Shown: positions 1-10,484 of the stretch, in pieces
Layout: each line of letters begins with the position of its first letter
Position numbering within the stretch: the stretch's first letter is position 1
Source of the DNA: Vitellaria paradoxa
Lineage: Eukaryota; Streptophyta; Magnoliopsida; Ericales; Sapotaceae
Assembly: GCA_019916065.1 (NCBI GenBank)
Contig: CM034233.1
Span: 41,704,862-41,768,861 of the forward strand
DNA length: 64,000 bases
Direction of reading: 5' to 3'
The notes under the pieces: model-generated
The model's database searches: none
The model's input: the letters and a program-made list of their open reading frames with translations, nothing else
Told to the model about the DNA's origin: nothing
Translations under genes and position numbers: made by a program

Positions 1-390
1 AAATCTTAATCATCGATTTTGAAAAAATTCAACTATAAAAACCTAGTGAGGCCTTCTGGTTTCTTTTTGCGTGAATCAACTTCCTACTTCTCCATTGTTG
101 CAATTGCATTCAAAGTTACTCCATTGCTCTTATCTTCTTCTGAAATCTCACATCGCTTTTAACTAGTAAGATCTAGTCTGTTTTTTTTTTTATAGTTTGT
201 CTTGTCTTCTCACTTTTCTGTTTGAATGTTTTGGTTGCTAAGTCGTAGCATATTCTTTTACAAAAACAACTATAGATTCCCAAATCTTGTGGGGTTTGTA
301 GAAAATCCTAGATACATACATTCCATATTTGGTAGTTTTACCTTCTTAGTATATATTTTCCATTTGTCTCAACTTTTTCCTTCCATTATA
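1..390 (+). promoter_or_regulatory. candidate promoter and leader of the Tat antisense gene
   Basis: A TATAAAA box lies at 34-40, followed by a pyrimidine-rich stretch of about 350 bases before the first ATG of the antisense reading frame at 391. The leader has a possible intron donor at 166 (GTAAGA) and several T-rich tracts ending in TAG that could be acceptors. No coding signal is seen on either strand. That this is a real promoter is inferred from its position and the TATA box. It could instead be unique 3' sequence of the retrotransposon. Confidence 0.4.
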
Positions 391-1715
391 ATGAGTAATC
401 GCGAGAGAGCTAGTTCTAGTGGATGCTGACGAATATGTCTTCCCTAAGTGTAGGAACCCTAATGCCCCCAGCACTAGTGGGCATCGGACAGACGATACTA
501 GGTGTATCGTTGACGCCTTCGAGCTCGAGGTCAACTTTAAAACGCTCATATATCGTCATCACTGGTAATGATCATTCTGCATTTAAGGCAGCAGGTATCA
601 GATCAACCATCACCATGAAGAGGCTCTCGGAAATAATTTTCAAGTTTCAGTTTCCCTCAGACCTCACCCTTCGAGTCCCAGGGAATAATGATGCTACTTG
701 TTCACTGAGGGCCGATGAAATTACGGTGTATGAAGCTGCTCTGATGGGTGGGCTTCAGTTCCCTTTGCCAAAGTTCGTTCAGGAAGTCCTGTGTCACCTC
801 AATCTGGCTCCAGGTCAATTGGCACTAAACAGCTGGTAGATCTTTATAAGGAGTGCAGTATGCTGGGTAGTCACCACAGGACATGACCTAATGCCAATTG
901 AGTTTCTACATTTTAACAAGATAATTGAGAAGGGCTCGGTTGGTGGTATTTTTTGGCTAGAAGGCCAGAATTTAATTTCATGACGCACATATCCATCTCT
1001 CACAAAGGCTGGAAAGAGAAGTTTTTCTTCATCCCTAGGAGCAAGTGGGAGTTTCAAGTCTAGGAAACAAACGAGGAAAAGAAGATAAGGGTCCCTGGGG
1101 TCTGGGGCTAGCCAACATTAAAGGGTATGCTTAGGATCTTCATTTGGGTTTTATTAAATTCCTGTAAGTTTTAAGGTCTAATCCCTTTCTTCTCTCTCTT
1201 TCTCTCTCTGTCTTTTTTTTTTTTTTACTTTAACTAGCTCGAAATGCATCTGCCCTGTCCCTAAAGTCAAAAGATCTTCTTCACCTCACGAAGAAGCACA
1301 CACTTTGGGAAGCCAAATATTTGGTAACACTAGAAAATTTGGCCCCTACCTCTTTGGTTTGGAGCCAACGGTCAAAGCCCTCACGGCTAAACGTAAGCGG
1401 AGTGAGTTTACAAGTTGCATATTTTTATAAATACTTGTATTTCAATTTTTCTCACTTTGCTTCCCATTTTTCAATAGATAACACCCTTGTAGAAGAGAAA
1501 GGGTGAGAAAAAGCTCATCTCAGACAAGCCCAAGAAAATCAACCCGAATGATCTCCAGTTTAGATTAAGCAGCTTGAAGCTGAGATGTTTGACATCACAT
1601 ACTTAGGTAGGGCAGACAAGAAGTTTGCCCCCTAAGCAACCTCGGGGGAGCCCACCCCAAAGATGAAAAGGTCAGCAAAATCTCCGACTACTACCATCAC
1701 TCTGTACAAGGTGAC
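391..1715 (+). pseudogene. antisense ORF of the Tat element, 5' part (Transposase_28-like)
   Basis: The frame opens at ATG 391, shifts near 420, runs DADEYVFPKCRNPN to about 555, then continues in the 423-839 frame. The block VYEAALMGGLQFPLPKFVQ, then LAPGQLALNSW (about residues 103-138 of that frame), is the signature of the plant 'putative gypsy type transposon' domain (PF04195). Stops interrupt at 837 and 978, and the domain goes on in another frame with KGWKEKFFFIPRSKWEF (about 980-1060). Two short introns with GT/AG ends fit at 1164-1237 and 1402-1477. The function of this family is unknown. The reading frame is cut by element A after 1715 and resumes at 12934. It is antisense to gag-pol of the same retrotransposon. 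Confidence 0.75.
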
Positions 1716-2454
1716 TATAATATTCGATATTTATTTTTGGCTATTTATGCGTTATTTTAGGCCAATAAATATTTATTTTGAGATTTAATTGATTTATTTT
1801 ATTTTTCTTGGATCGGGTGTGATCCGAATTGGTAATTGGTTGGACAACTAAGCTAAGGGCCCAGCTTCATTTTCCTTCATTTCCTTTACCTTTTCCTTTC
1901 ATCCTCTTTTGGTGGTTTGGCTACCATGAACAAGAGGGAGAATTGAAAGAGAGAGAATAGAGAGAGAAAATGGGTTCTGGGAAGGAAGATCAGTAGATCA
2001 GGATAGTATTCGATGCCGTGAATGTCGTGGTGGTGTTCGTTTCTCGTGATTTTGCTCATGATGAAGGACACAGGCATTTGAAGTTCAAGAACCTAAAACC
2101 TAAATCTTCTTATTTCTTTTTTTCTCTTCAGATTCGAGGTAAGCATGACCTATATTCGTGTTCTAGATGTTGTTAGGATGATTTTGATATATATGTATGC
2201 TTGATTTGGTTGACTTTCATGTGATTCATGCTTATATATATATATTTGAATGTGGTTATATCTATGCTTATAAATGTGGAAACCTTGCATTGATTTGAGT
2301 TATTCTTTGATTAAACATTAAGGATACATATGATTCAAGTATTTAAGTGTTTATACATAAGCTATTATGGAGATTGAAGCTTGAAATGGATGATTTGGGG
2401 GTTGATTTGGGCTTGGTTTCGTTAAAAACGAACCCAGGAGCTGGACACTGGGCA

Positions 2455-2494
2455 CTGTGGTCCAGACCGTCTGATTGGGGTGTCCGGACCACAG
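2455..2494. other. GTCCGGAC hairpin in the LTR of element A
   Basis: CTGTGGTCCAGACC and GGTGTCCGGACCACAG form an imperfect stem of about 13 bp. The 3' half, ATTGGGGTGTCCGGAC at 2474-2489, occurs identically at 27882-27897 inside an LTR of another family. The right LTR of A has an enlarged version at 11252-11329 with an extra GGTCCGGACC palindrome. Confidence 0.6.
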
Positions 2495-2919
2495 AAAGGT
2501 CGACTTTCAAAAAGTTACGAAAATCAATTTTTAATTGTGTATTGGTGTCTAAATTAAGTTATTATGAAATTCTAGTGATAAAATGAACCCCAAATGATCG
2601 TCAAGCCTAAAAAGAATGTGATTATATATTGAGATAACATTTAATTACATAATTAAGCATTCTGGGGTGGTGTCATCTGGTTTGTGTTATGATTATTGAT
2701 TGGTCGAGAGTGCCATATTTAAATTATGACATGCCGAGGCATGGGCTATAAACATGGGCTAGGACCACGATTTGAGAAAATGAGATTTTGAGAATACCAG
2801 ATGATCCCCAATCAATACATATGACTAGAGCTTAATCATTTAGAGTTGGGATGTTAATTATGAGATATAATTTTGAGGTTTTCTTTGGACTGCAACCAGA
2901 CCCTGCTTGAGTTAAGCAA

Positions 2920-3200
2920 ATGTCTAACTAGGGGTGTAACACGGTTCCTTAGCAGAAGGGTCAGGGGGTGTAACACGGTTCTCCTGAGTCTTAGCTGATT
3001 GGGAGTGTAACACAATTTTCCAACCGCCATTTACATTGATTACCCTGCTTGAGCTAAGCAGATGCTTGACTAAGGGTATAACACGGTTCCTTAGAAGAAG
3101 GGCAAAGGGGTGTAACACGGTTCCCCTGAGTCTTACACCGGTGGAGGGTGCAACACGGTTCCCCTGAGTCTTACACCGGTGGGGGGTGTAACACAGTTCC
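2920..3200 (+). repeat. GTGTAACACGGTTCC tandem units in the left LTR of A
   Basis: The phrase GGGTGTAACACGGTTCC recurs five to six times, usually followed by CCTGAGTCTTA. Two larger units start with a CTTGAGTTAAGCARATG-like phrase near 2908 and 3050. The right LTR has more of these units (see 11755-12235). ORFs on either strand here are by-products of the repeat. Confidence 0.8.
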
Positions 3201-3946
3201 TCACTTATATATACTGAGATATACGTTCGTTGTAAGCGTAAACAGTGGGGTTGGTGACCCCGTGTGCTTTGGTAAACGTCACCTGTCCATGATAAGGTTG
3301 GGGGTAAATGAAGATTAGAGAATACACATTGGCATTGCATTCTATCATATCCCATTACATGAGATTGCATTTGTATTCCTTTATATTGATATGTAAATAT
3401 AATGTGACCTCGACATTAATTAATGAGATGTATGATTTATCTGATTGATTCATGAGTTGATTATGGAATAAAAGATATAAATTTAGGAACTACGGTGACC
3501 TGATTCCCGAGATGGGATACGTAGGCAGCTTAGGCTAGAGTAGCTTGAGTTCGGTCTTAACTATAGATGATAACATACATTTGTGTTTAGTTTTGTTAAT
3601 TAAGAGTTGAACTATTAGTATTAAAAATAGTAAGACCTAGAGTGTGGATTCGATACTAATATTGATGACATTCTTATTTGGATAGCTATAAACATGGTTA
3701 TAGTATTTGTTTTAACTGTGCAAATCTTAGATGTGGTCATTGTGAATGATATTAAAGTGAACTATGTTTTTGACAAATGGACGGTGATGTAATCAAATAT
3801 TATTTTTATGGGCATAAGCAATGATTTTGGGTATTTTGATAACTTTAACTTAGTGTGAATTGAAATTAGATTAGATTTTATTATTTATTTTAATTTTCAC
3901 ATTCCCATACCATCCATCCCAAACAATGAGGTTAGGGGTGTGGCAG

Positions 3947-3965
3947 ATTGGTATCAGAGTGCTAG
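3947..3965 (+). other. primer-binding site of element A (tRNA-Met type)
   Basis: TTGGTATCAGAGTGCTAG starts two bases after the LTR end. TGGTATCAGAG is the usual complement of the 3' end of plant initiator tRNA-Met used to prime minus-strand synthesis. The next bases diverge from the canonical site. Confidence 0.8.
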
Positions 3966-6900
3966 ATTGTGAATACCCTAGGCTTTAGGCAGTAAGGCTT
4001 ACGTGTTTCTGTTGTGTTTTATTAAAATTTTAACCATTTATTTCATGGATTTTAGATTGAGGATTATGATGTGTTGCACTATCGTGGGCTATAAATATGG
4101 TTGAGACCAGGATTTTGCCCAAAATAGTGCCTTTATCAGTTAACAATATGAACATTTTATGGAGTGATGTAGTTAATAGTAAATTTTAATGATTAGTAAC
4201 AATTTGGGGGACCTAGAGGTGAGATTCTCACAAAGTGTTCTACTGATTTTTCGAATATCGGGAATAATAATTAGAAGAGATTGTGAAAATGATAAATATT
4301 TTAAATTTAAATTCAAGAGGCTTGAAGGGCCTGAGTTAGTGACTCATGGATTTATCCAGAGTACATTTCATTGTTAAACGGGAATAGTTGTTAAATGATA
4401 TTAGAGTTTTATTTAGTAAATAAAATTCATATAAAAGTAGAAAGGGGTAGGTTACCCACTTACAATATAATGTTTAGTTGTTATTATGGATTAGTGACAA
4501 CTGTTTTTACTTAAGGACCATGTAGTTCAGGGTTAAGTTGAGGCTAAAGCCATGTTATTTTCTTCAGTACTTAATGTTAAGTGCGTTAGTGGAGCTTCTA
4601 ATTTGATGGTCGGTTTAATGTGGAAGTTGTAAATTTGTGGATATACTTCTTCAGAATAGTAAGGATTTCTCTCTTAGTGGAAGATAACTTTTTAGTGGGG
4701 CTTGTGCCATGTGTATCTTCTGTTTTGTTGTGCCATGTCGTATGGCACTGGCTAAATTGAGAAAGTTTAGAATTTTAATTGAAGATTTGTTGTCTTATGG
4801 TTTTGTTTAATATCGTATATTGTTGTGAGGACATCCTAAAGTTTTGGATAAGTAGAAATATGAAAATTGGAATTTTGAGTGGATAAGGTTATAAACCCTG
4901 TGATAATCGAGGATGAGTACTAGCTGCTGAGGGTTGAAAATTTGTTTGGCTAATTATGTGTTAAGAGGAGTAAGTTGAGTTTTATTGTTCCAGGCAAAAG
5001 TTTGAGATCAAATAATTTTCAGTTGGATTATTATGATTAGTTTCGCGAAAGTTTTGGTTATGTCAGTTGAGCATGACAAGGATTTATGAATTATATCCAA
5101 AGTTTCAGATTTTTGGTGTCTTGTTACAACCGTTCTATTCAAGCTCTTCTCAGTGGGAAGGTCTACTGACTCAGTGAAATGGGAAGGAAGTTCAAACAAT
5201 CAGAAAGAAACTTGCAAGGGCATTTCGTTGGCCGAAGCAATAGATGGCTGAAGCTTCAGTGTTGGTCATTTTTAGACAATGAGTGAGTTGTTATATATAT
5301 TGTGATACTTCACATGAAGGTTTTGGTTTTATTCCGATATAAGATAATCTAAAGGGTGTAAATAATTTTAAAGTTTCTTTAGAGCAATGATATTGATAAG
5401 TACGAAGCAATTTTCTTGAGTTTAAGTTACCATGAATGACCTTAAGGTTGTGGATTAGAATTATTAAAGTCTAATAGTGAGATTGATCCTGTTAGAAGAT
5501 GTGGTGTCACTAGCTCCTAGCATAACAGCTGAAGGTTGGGTATGTCATCGAATGGATGAGTGAAATTCAAATAGTTATATGTCCGTACTGAATGCAGATG
5601 AAGCTGAGAAAATTGGTGATTTGAGAGTTTAAGGTGGTTATCTTAGTGGGATGAAAATGTACAAAGATTTAGAATGGCCTTAATGGTGTGGTGATCTTCA
5701 AGTAATATAATAAGCAAAATTGATTTAAATTTGAAAATAAATGGATTTTTCACATAACAGGTGGTGATTGGTTATTGCTATACATTGGCAATACTCGTTT
5801 TGTTTGAGGACTCCTTAGTTCTAACTTCGGATGAGGCAAGAGTAATTCTACCTCCTCCATAATTGATATTAAATGTATGGGGAAGCCTTTTGTCTATATA
5901 GTAAGTTGACATTGATCAAAAAGAGTTTAACTTTATTTTCCAAGAGCAATGTGTAGATTGCGGATGTGTTTTCTGAGGAAGTGCGGGACCTAATCGAGTG
6001 GGTACCGTTAAAAGCCAGGGTTGTTAGCAGAGACATGAACCCATTAGTAATTAGACATGAAAGTTTTGCAAAATAGTAATTGTTGGTGGTAAGTTTAATA
6101 GATATGCGAGTGAAATTACCAAAAAAAAAAAAAAATGATATGTGAGTGAATTATATAATCGGTGGTAGTCCGATGGACCAAAGGATGAGATTTACTAAGC
6201 GTTCCAATAATGGTGGTAGCATGGAGAATGATGATTGGAGGGGATTGTGAAGAAGATAATAATTTTAGATTTGAAAGTTTAGAAGTCTGAATAGCACAAG
6301 CATACAAGTTTCGGAATTAATAAGATTATATGTTGCAATAAAATAATGTGTGGTTATAGATAACTTTAGAGTTTTGAAAATGAAAAAGTTGAAGCAATTT
6401 GGGAATGAAAAGATAGTCTACTTTTTATGTGGCAATCAATTATTAACGTAAGCGATTGGCGATCGTTGTGCCTTATGGCTACAGTGAAGTTTAGGGCAAA
6501 CTGAGAGTAGTATTGCTCTCTCCAAAGTTTGGTTTAAGGTATTTTGAAATAACTTCTGATATGTTGAGCAGGTTGAGGTTTGATGAAAAGAATGATTAGT
6601 ACTGTCTTCCTAATATGATGTGCACATGCGTTGGTAGATTCCTGGGGGTTTCTTAGTTTACCTTCTTAGGAGAAATGATATGTTTCTATTTAAAGTCCAT
6701 ATTGGGAGTTCCTGGTGTTTCTGTGGTTTTATATCATTTAGCACTAGTTGGATTAAGGTAATTAAGACTTCATCCAGATGAATTAATTATTAGTCTGAAG
6801 TTTCATTTGTTATAGTATTTGTTAGGGAAGAATGATGATGATCTTCGTTAGACATGGGAGAAGAACCCTATGATTTTGGGTAAATTGGAAGTTGTTAAGC

Positions 6901-7581
6901 TTGATGATAATTAAGAATAAGCAATGTTGTCGAGAACTGACAATCTGTTTGATTAGTTATACGTTATATATGTATGAGTTTTACCTGCCCAAGGTACTGT
7001 TCTGGATTTTATGATAACTGGTTAAAGCATTTCGGTGAATTTCATAAGGGTTTCTGTAGTAATGAATGGTGCTACTAAAATCCGTGTTTAAAATTGAAGT
7101 TTGTAAATTTAGTGGGTTACCTTTGCTACCCTATTTTGGATATTTCCTAACTGATGGACTTGTTGACTTAGTTGATTTCGAAGAAAGGCAGAAATTAGTG
7201 GAAGATTATGATTTTAAATTTCTAGTGTCATATTGATGAGACCAATGCAGTGGCCTATGTATAGATTAAGAGGTCGCAAGGATTGGCGACTGTTATGGTT
7301 AGATTTCTTTTATTTGAAATCGTTGAGAAGGTGTTTGAAACTTTGATGGTGACTGAAATAGCTGTACTTTTGAAGGTAGAACACTCGAGAGTATCATTAT
7401 ACAAGGTGGTGGTGTGCCTTAGTAGCAATGAGGGGTATAATGACTTAAATTGTTAATTCTAAGGAGAGAAAATGAATGTATGGTAGTGTTAACTAACAGT
7501 ACAGATTAAGTATTCATGTGAGTTGAGCTTTGCTATAAAATCATTTAGTTGATTTGTGTTCTAAGGCACCATTTTGGAATT
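3966..7581 (+). pseudogene. decayed gag-pol of element A with a probable internal duplication
   Basis: No long frame survives, but pieces of Ty3/gypsy pol can be read. CRMALAKLRKFRILIEDLL at about 4734-4790 corresponds to the motif just upstream of reverse transcriptase. CDTSHEGFGF at about 5310-5340 corresponds to the start of RNase H. ADVFSEEVRDL at about 5960-5990 is again the pre-RT motif, so pieces are out of order. The stretch 4190-4970 resembles 6160-6960 (offset about 1.97 kb) in both nucleotide order and RT-like content. A 22 bp LINE tail sits at 6115-6136. The element could not make its own proteins. Confidence 0.6.
6115..6136 (+). mobile_element. ultra-short LINE-tail insertion (ATTACC plus poly-A)
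   Basis: ATTACC, fifteen A and a T sit between GATATGCGAGTGAA (6101-6114) and GATATGTGAGTGAA (6137-6150), a 14 bp direct repeat with one transition. This has the form of target-primed reverse transcription that stopped after copying the poly-A and about six bases. Related tails are at 18461, 29262, 31908, 32094, 36650 and 36958. Confidence 0.8.
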
Positions 7582-9335
7582 GTGAGTGTAATACCCTAGG
7601 CTTTTGAATTAATGTAAGTATATGGTTTTGATGTATTTTGGAAGTTAAGATATGTTAATTTAATGGTATGGGTCATTAATGGTGTTTAGAGTTGAAAACT
7701 TTGAAGGAGATGGGTTACGCAGTCAAAGGTGACATTTTGGCCAAGTGCTGGAAAATGGGGGGAACCTTGGGCGCCCACCTGAAAAGAGCTTGTGCGCCCA
7801 AGGTCTTGGGCGCCCAAGGCACAGTGGATTTGACAGACAAGTGTTGCTCTACAATTTTCAGCCAAGCCTCACCCTATTAACACCTATACCTAGCTAGGGG
7901 TGATTGGAAACCTAAAGTTTACTGTTGAGGGACTTTAAAATATTGTTATATATATATATATGGTTGATTTGAAGCAAGAGAGAGAGAGAAAGAGAGAGAA
8001 GTTGCTTGGGAAAGGGAGAATCGGGTGAGAAGCAAAGAAGAAGAACAAAGAGAAGAACAAGACCACCGGGTAGAGATTTCAAGGTAGGTTCTTCCACCCT
8101 TCATGAAACCCAAATTCTTTTGGCAAGATTGTAATTAAAACCTTAAGAAACCTCCCTGTGTAATTTGTTTGTAGTTTGGATCAAGGAGGGAGGAGATTGA
8201 GTCCATCAAAGTTTGAGGGTTTGGAAGCTCAAGACACTTTCTTGTTGATCCATCTTCTTACCACTTGAGGTAAGGATTTAATGCCTCATTCTTACATATG
8301 TGTTGTGTACCAAGAAGTAGATTACCATTAGGAAACCCTCTTTAAGTGTTGATTTCATTTATGGAAGAAAATGGGAGTTATACACACACATATATATATA
8401 TACATATATATATATATTTATATATATGTATAGGTTGAGAGAGTGAATGGGGAGTTTTGATCCATAACTTGACTTGTAGTTAATGAAAACTCAAAATTTT
8501 GATTCTTGTTTGGAACCTAAGAACCTTGTGTTGATGTTAGAAACTTAAGATTTTAAGTATTTTTACATTAACTTAGTCAATTGGAGGTCCCAAGGGTGAA
8601 AAGCCATGAAACCAGAAAACAGGGCATGGAACCCGAAACTTGGCCCAGGCTGTGGGCGCACGAGGGGGACACAGTCGGGTGCCCAAGAAATTAAGGTATA
8701 GGCACCCAAGCCCCTTGGGCGCACAGCTGAGTGTCAGCTTGGGCACCCACTGAGCCCGGGTCATTTTTCTTGACTTTGTTTAGTTTAACTTCCTACCTTA
8801 GGCTAATGAAAGTTTTGGTAACATGTTTTTATGTGAAACTTTTACTTGATTAATTGCATGGATTTTAAAAGGGAAAATGAGCTTTAAAGAGTGATTAAAG
8901 ATTGGTTATCTAAGCTAATGGGACTTAACTTGCAAGGGTGATTGAATGTTACTTGAATTGCATGAATTGGAAGATTACCTTGAGATTAAAGTCTTAACCA
9001 ATTAGAATTGTTATTATGCCAAGATGTAAACTAAACGTTGAAGTTTATGAACTTGTGATTGATTAAATAAAATGTGACTTGACAAAAGGGAACTCATGTT
9101 CATATTATTGAAGAATGTTGAATGTTTAATGATGCTTGATCAATGTTGTTATGTGATGAATCGTGGGATTAACCAAAATGTGGATATGTGTTGTGGGAAA
9201 GTATATGATGTTGAATGTGAACCTAAGAATGATGAGATATTATGTGATGAATAATTTTTTGTGTGCCAGGGGTCGTGGTGGGGTGCAGTAAATAGAAAGG
9301 ATTTTGAGATTACCCTCGGGTTGAGAGTCTCGGAA

Positions 9336-9345
9336 CCTGCGCAGG
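9336..9345. other. CCTGCGCAGG palindrome module in the solo LTR
   Basis: This 10 bp perfect palindrome is followed after 20-30 bases by a GGGTTGGTAGCCCACA phrase. The same palindrome and a related phrase (GGTTAGAAACCTACA or GGTTAGTAGCCTACA) occur in element B LTRs (39681, 47536) and in the minus-strand solo LTR (49348). Its role is unknown. In element B it lies about 45 bp upstream of a TATATATA box. Confidence 0.7.
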
Positions 9346-9964
9346 GTTTGGTGTCAATGCCAGTGGGTTGGTAGCCCACAACATTGTGAGTGTATTAGGT
9401 TACTCGTGACCTTGGATTATGATCCTAAATGATGGTGTTCGGTTTACTGTTTCCGTTGGGTCTGGACCTGTAGAAGACGGTGTTGTGTATGCATCTAACC
9501 CCCGATGATTTATGTGACTATGGTTGTGTGATGGATTGATGGAAAGTGATAAAGTGGATGTGAATACATGACTGAATGTTGAATTTGTGATAATGTGGTA
9601 GTGAATGTGATTAGATGTAATGTTGGGAGATTCAATAATGAAGAATAATTGGAATTAAATGCTACCTTATGATGTTATTGAATGACGATAAATATTATAA
9701 ATATGGTTATGTGGTCGATTATGATTAAACATCAAAGGGATAGTTCAAATGTGATTTGAACCAATAAATGAAATTTCAAAGAGTAAGTATTAATTGGAAT
9801 TAAATCCTCCCTAGGATATTGTTATGTGAAATTGTATATATTTCAAAATTCATTATATTAATGTTGATAAACTGTTGCGGCGCAAGAATATATTAAGGTA
9901 CTAGATACACCATGAAATGCATGCATGTTTGGAATACATATCATATATGTTTGTTTGAGACATT

Positions 9965-9990
9965 GTGGGCACAAGTGGACCCATGCTCAC
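9965..9990 (+). other. stem-loop module near the LTR 3' end
   Basis: GTGGGCA and TGCTCAC can pair around a 12-base loop containing AAGTGG. The counterpart in element B (40208-40231) is TGAGCAC/GTGCTCA, and in the solo LTR at 48643 it is GTGAGCAC/GTGCTCAC. All lie 320-405 bp from the 3' end of their LTR. Confidence 0.65.
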
Positions 9991-10375
9991 GTCCCTACAG
10001 AATTTGGTGCAGGTACAAGCCATAACAATCAGGTGGGCTAATGAGGTTGGACTAGGAGTGCATTGCATGAGCCCTACCAAGCTTAACAAAGTTCTTGGTC
10101 ATTTAGTTTAAGTTTCTTTTGGAATTGTAACATTGTACATTGCTATTCGGTTTGGTTGTAATGGCCATAAAGCCTAAGTTATGTATTAATGGGAATAGTG
10201 TATGGAGTACATGACTTGGTAATAGTCAATGTTAAACTTATGTTATCTTATTTTATGTCTTGGGCTCACTAGTTTACGTTGCGTTGCTCTGATTATGGGA
10301 TTGGTTATGTTAGTGCATGTCGTGTGTGTTTATCACTCACCCCTCGGGTCATGAGATCCGGGGCGTGACAGTGAG

Positions 10376-10484
10376 ACCCTTAGGGATCAGTGAATTGGAG
10401 ACATAATCGAGATGGATGTCTTGATCCTTAGACTGAAGTTTATAATTAAATTTCGAGAACGAAATTTTTATAAGGAGGGAAGAA
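10376..10484 (+). other. end of internal region and polypurine tract of element A
   Basis: After the solo LTR the internal region of A resumes. A TTTCGAGAACGAAATTTTTA phrase and AAGGAGGGAAGAA (10472-10484) immediately precede the right LTR. The same layout, TTTCGAGGACGAAAATTTT then AAGGAGGGTAGGA, precedes the 3' LTR of element B, as is usual at the end of plant chromovirus-like elements. Confidence 0.85.

Larger units (their letters stand above)
1716..3945 (+). repeat. left LTR of element A
   Basis: The 2.23 kb repeat aligns with 10485-12933 over its whole length, for example the ATTTATTTTTGGCTATTTAT block near the start and the AGCGTAAACAGT block late in the repeat. It begins TATAATATTC where the right copy has TGTAATACCC, so the terminal TG has mutated, and it ends GGGGTGTGGCA. 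It is about 220 bp shorter than the right copy, mostly because of fewer internal tandem units (2920-3200) and one fewer GTCCGGAC hairpin. It contains an (AT)n run near 2233. Confidence 0.9.
7587..10370 (+). mobile_element. solo LTR of a Ty3/gypsy element inside element A
   Basis: The 2784 bp block begins TGTAATACCC and ends GGGGCGTGACA. It is flanked by a perfect 5 bp duplication, GTGAG at 7582-7586 and 10371-10375. No primer site, gag, pol or second LTR is visible inside, so it is a solo LTR left by LTR-LTR recombination. It shares its end sequence and two internal modules (9336-9345 and 9965-9990) with the LTRs of element B and the solo LTR at 48643. TATA-rich and GA-rich tracts occur at 7947-8000. 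GC-rich hairpins built on TTGGGCGCCCAA occur near 7790-7815, and related sequence lies at 8640-8760. Confidence 0.92.

Noticed and set aside
391..1715. Host protein-coding gene at the left edge
   Set aside because: The motif matches the Transposase_28 type found in Tat elements, and gag-pol of the same element lies on the opposite strand in the expected place.
2924..3370. 148-residue minus-strand ORF in the left LTR of A
   Set aside because: It lies across tandem LTR repeats. Its counterparts in the right LTR are broken at other places and match no protein pattern.
7587..10370. Full-length non-autonomous element (LARD or TRIM) rather than a solo LTR
   Set aside because: No primer site, polypurine tract or internal pair of long terminal repeats is visible. 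One TG...CA unit with a perfect 5 bp duplication is best read as a solo LTR.
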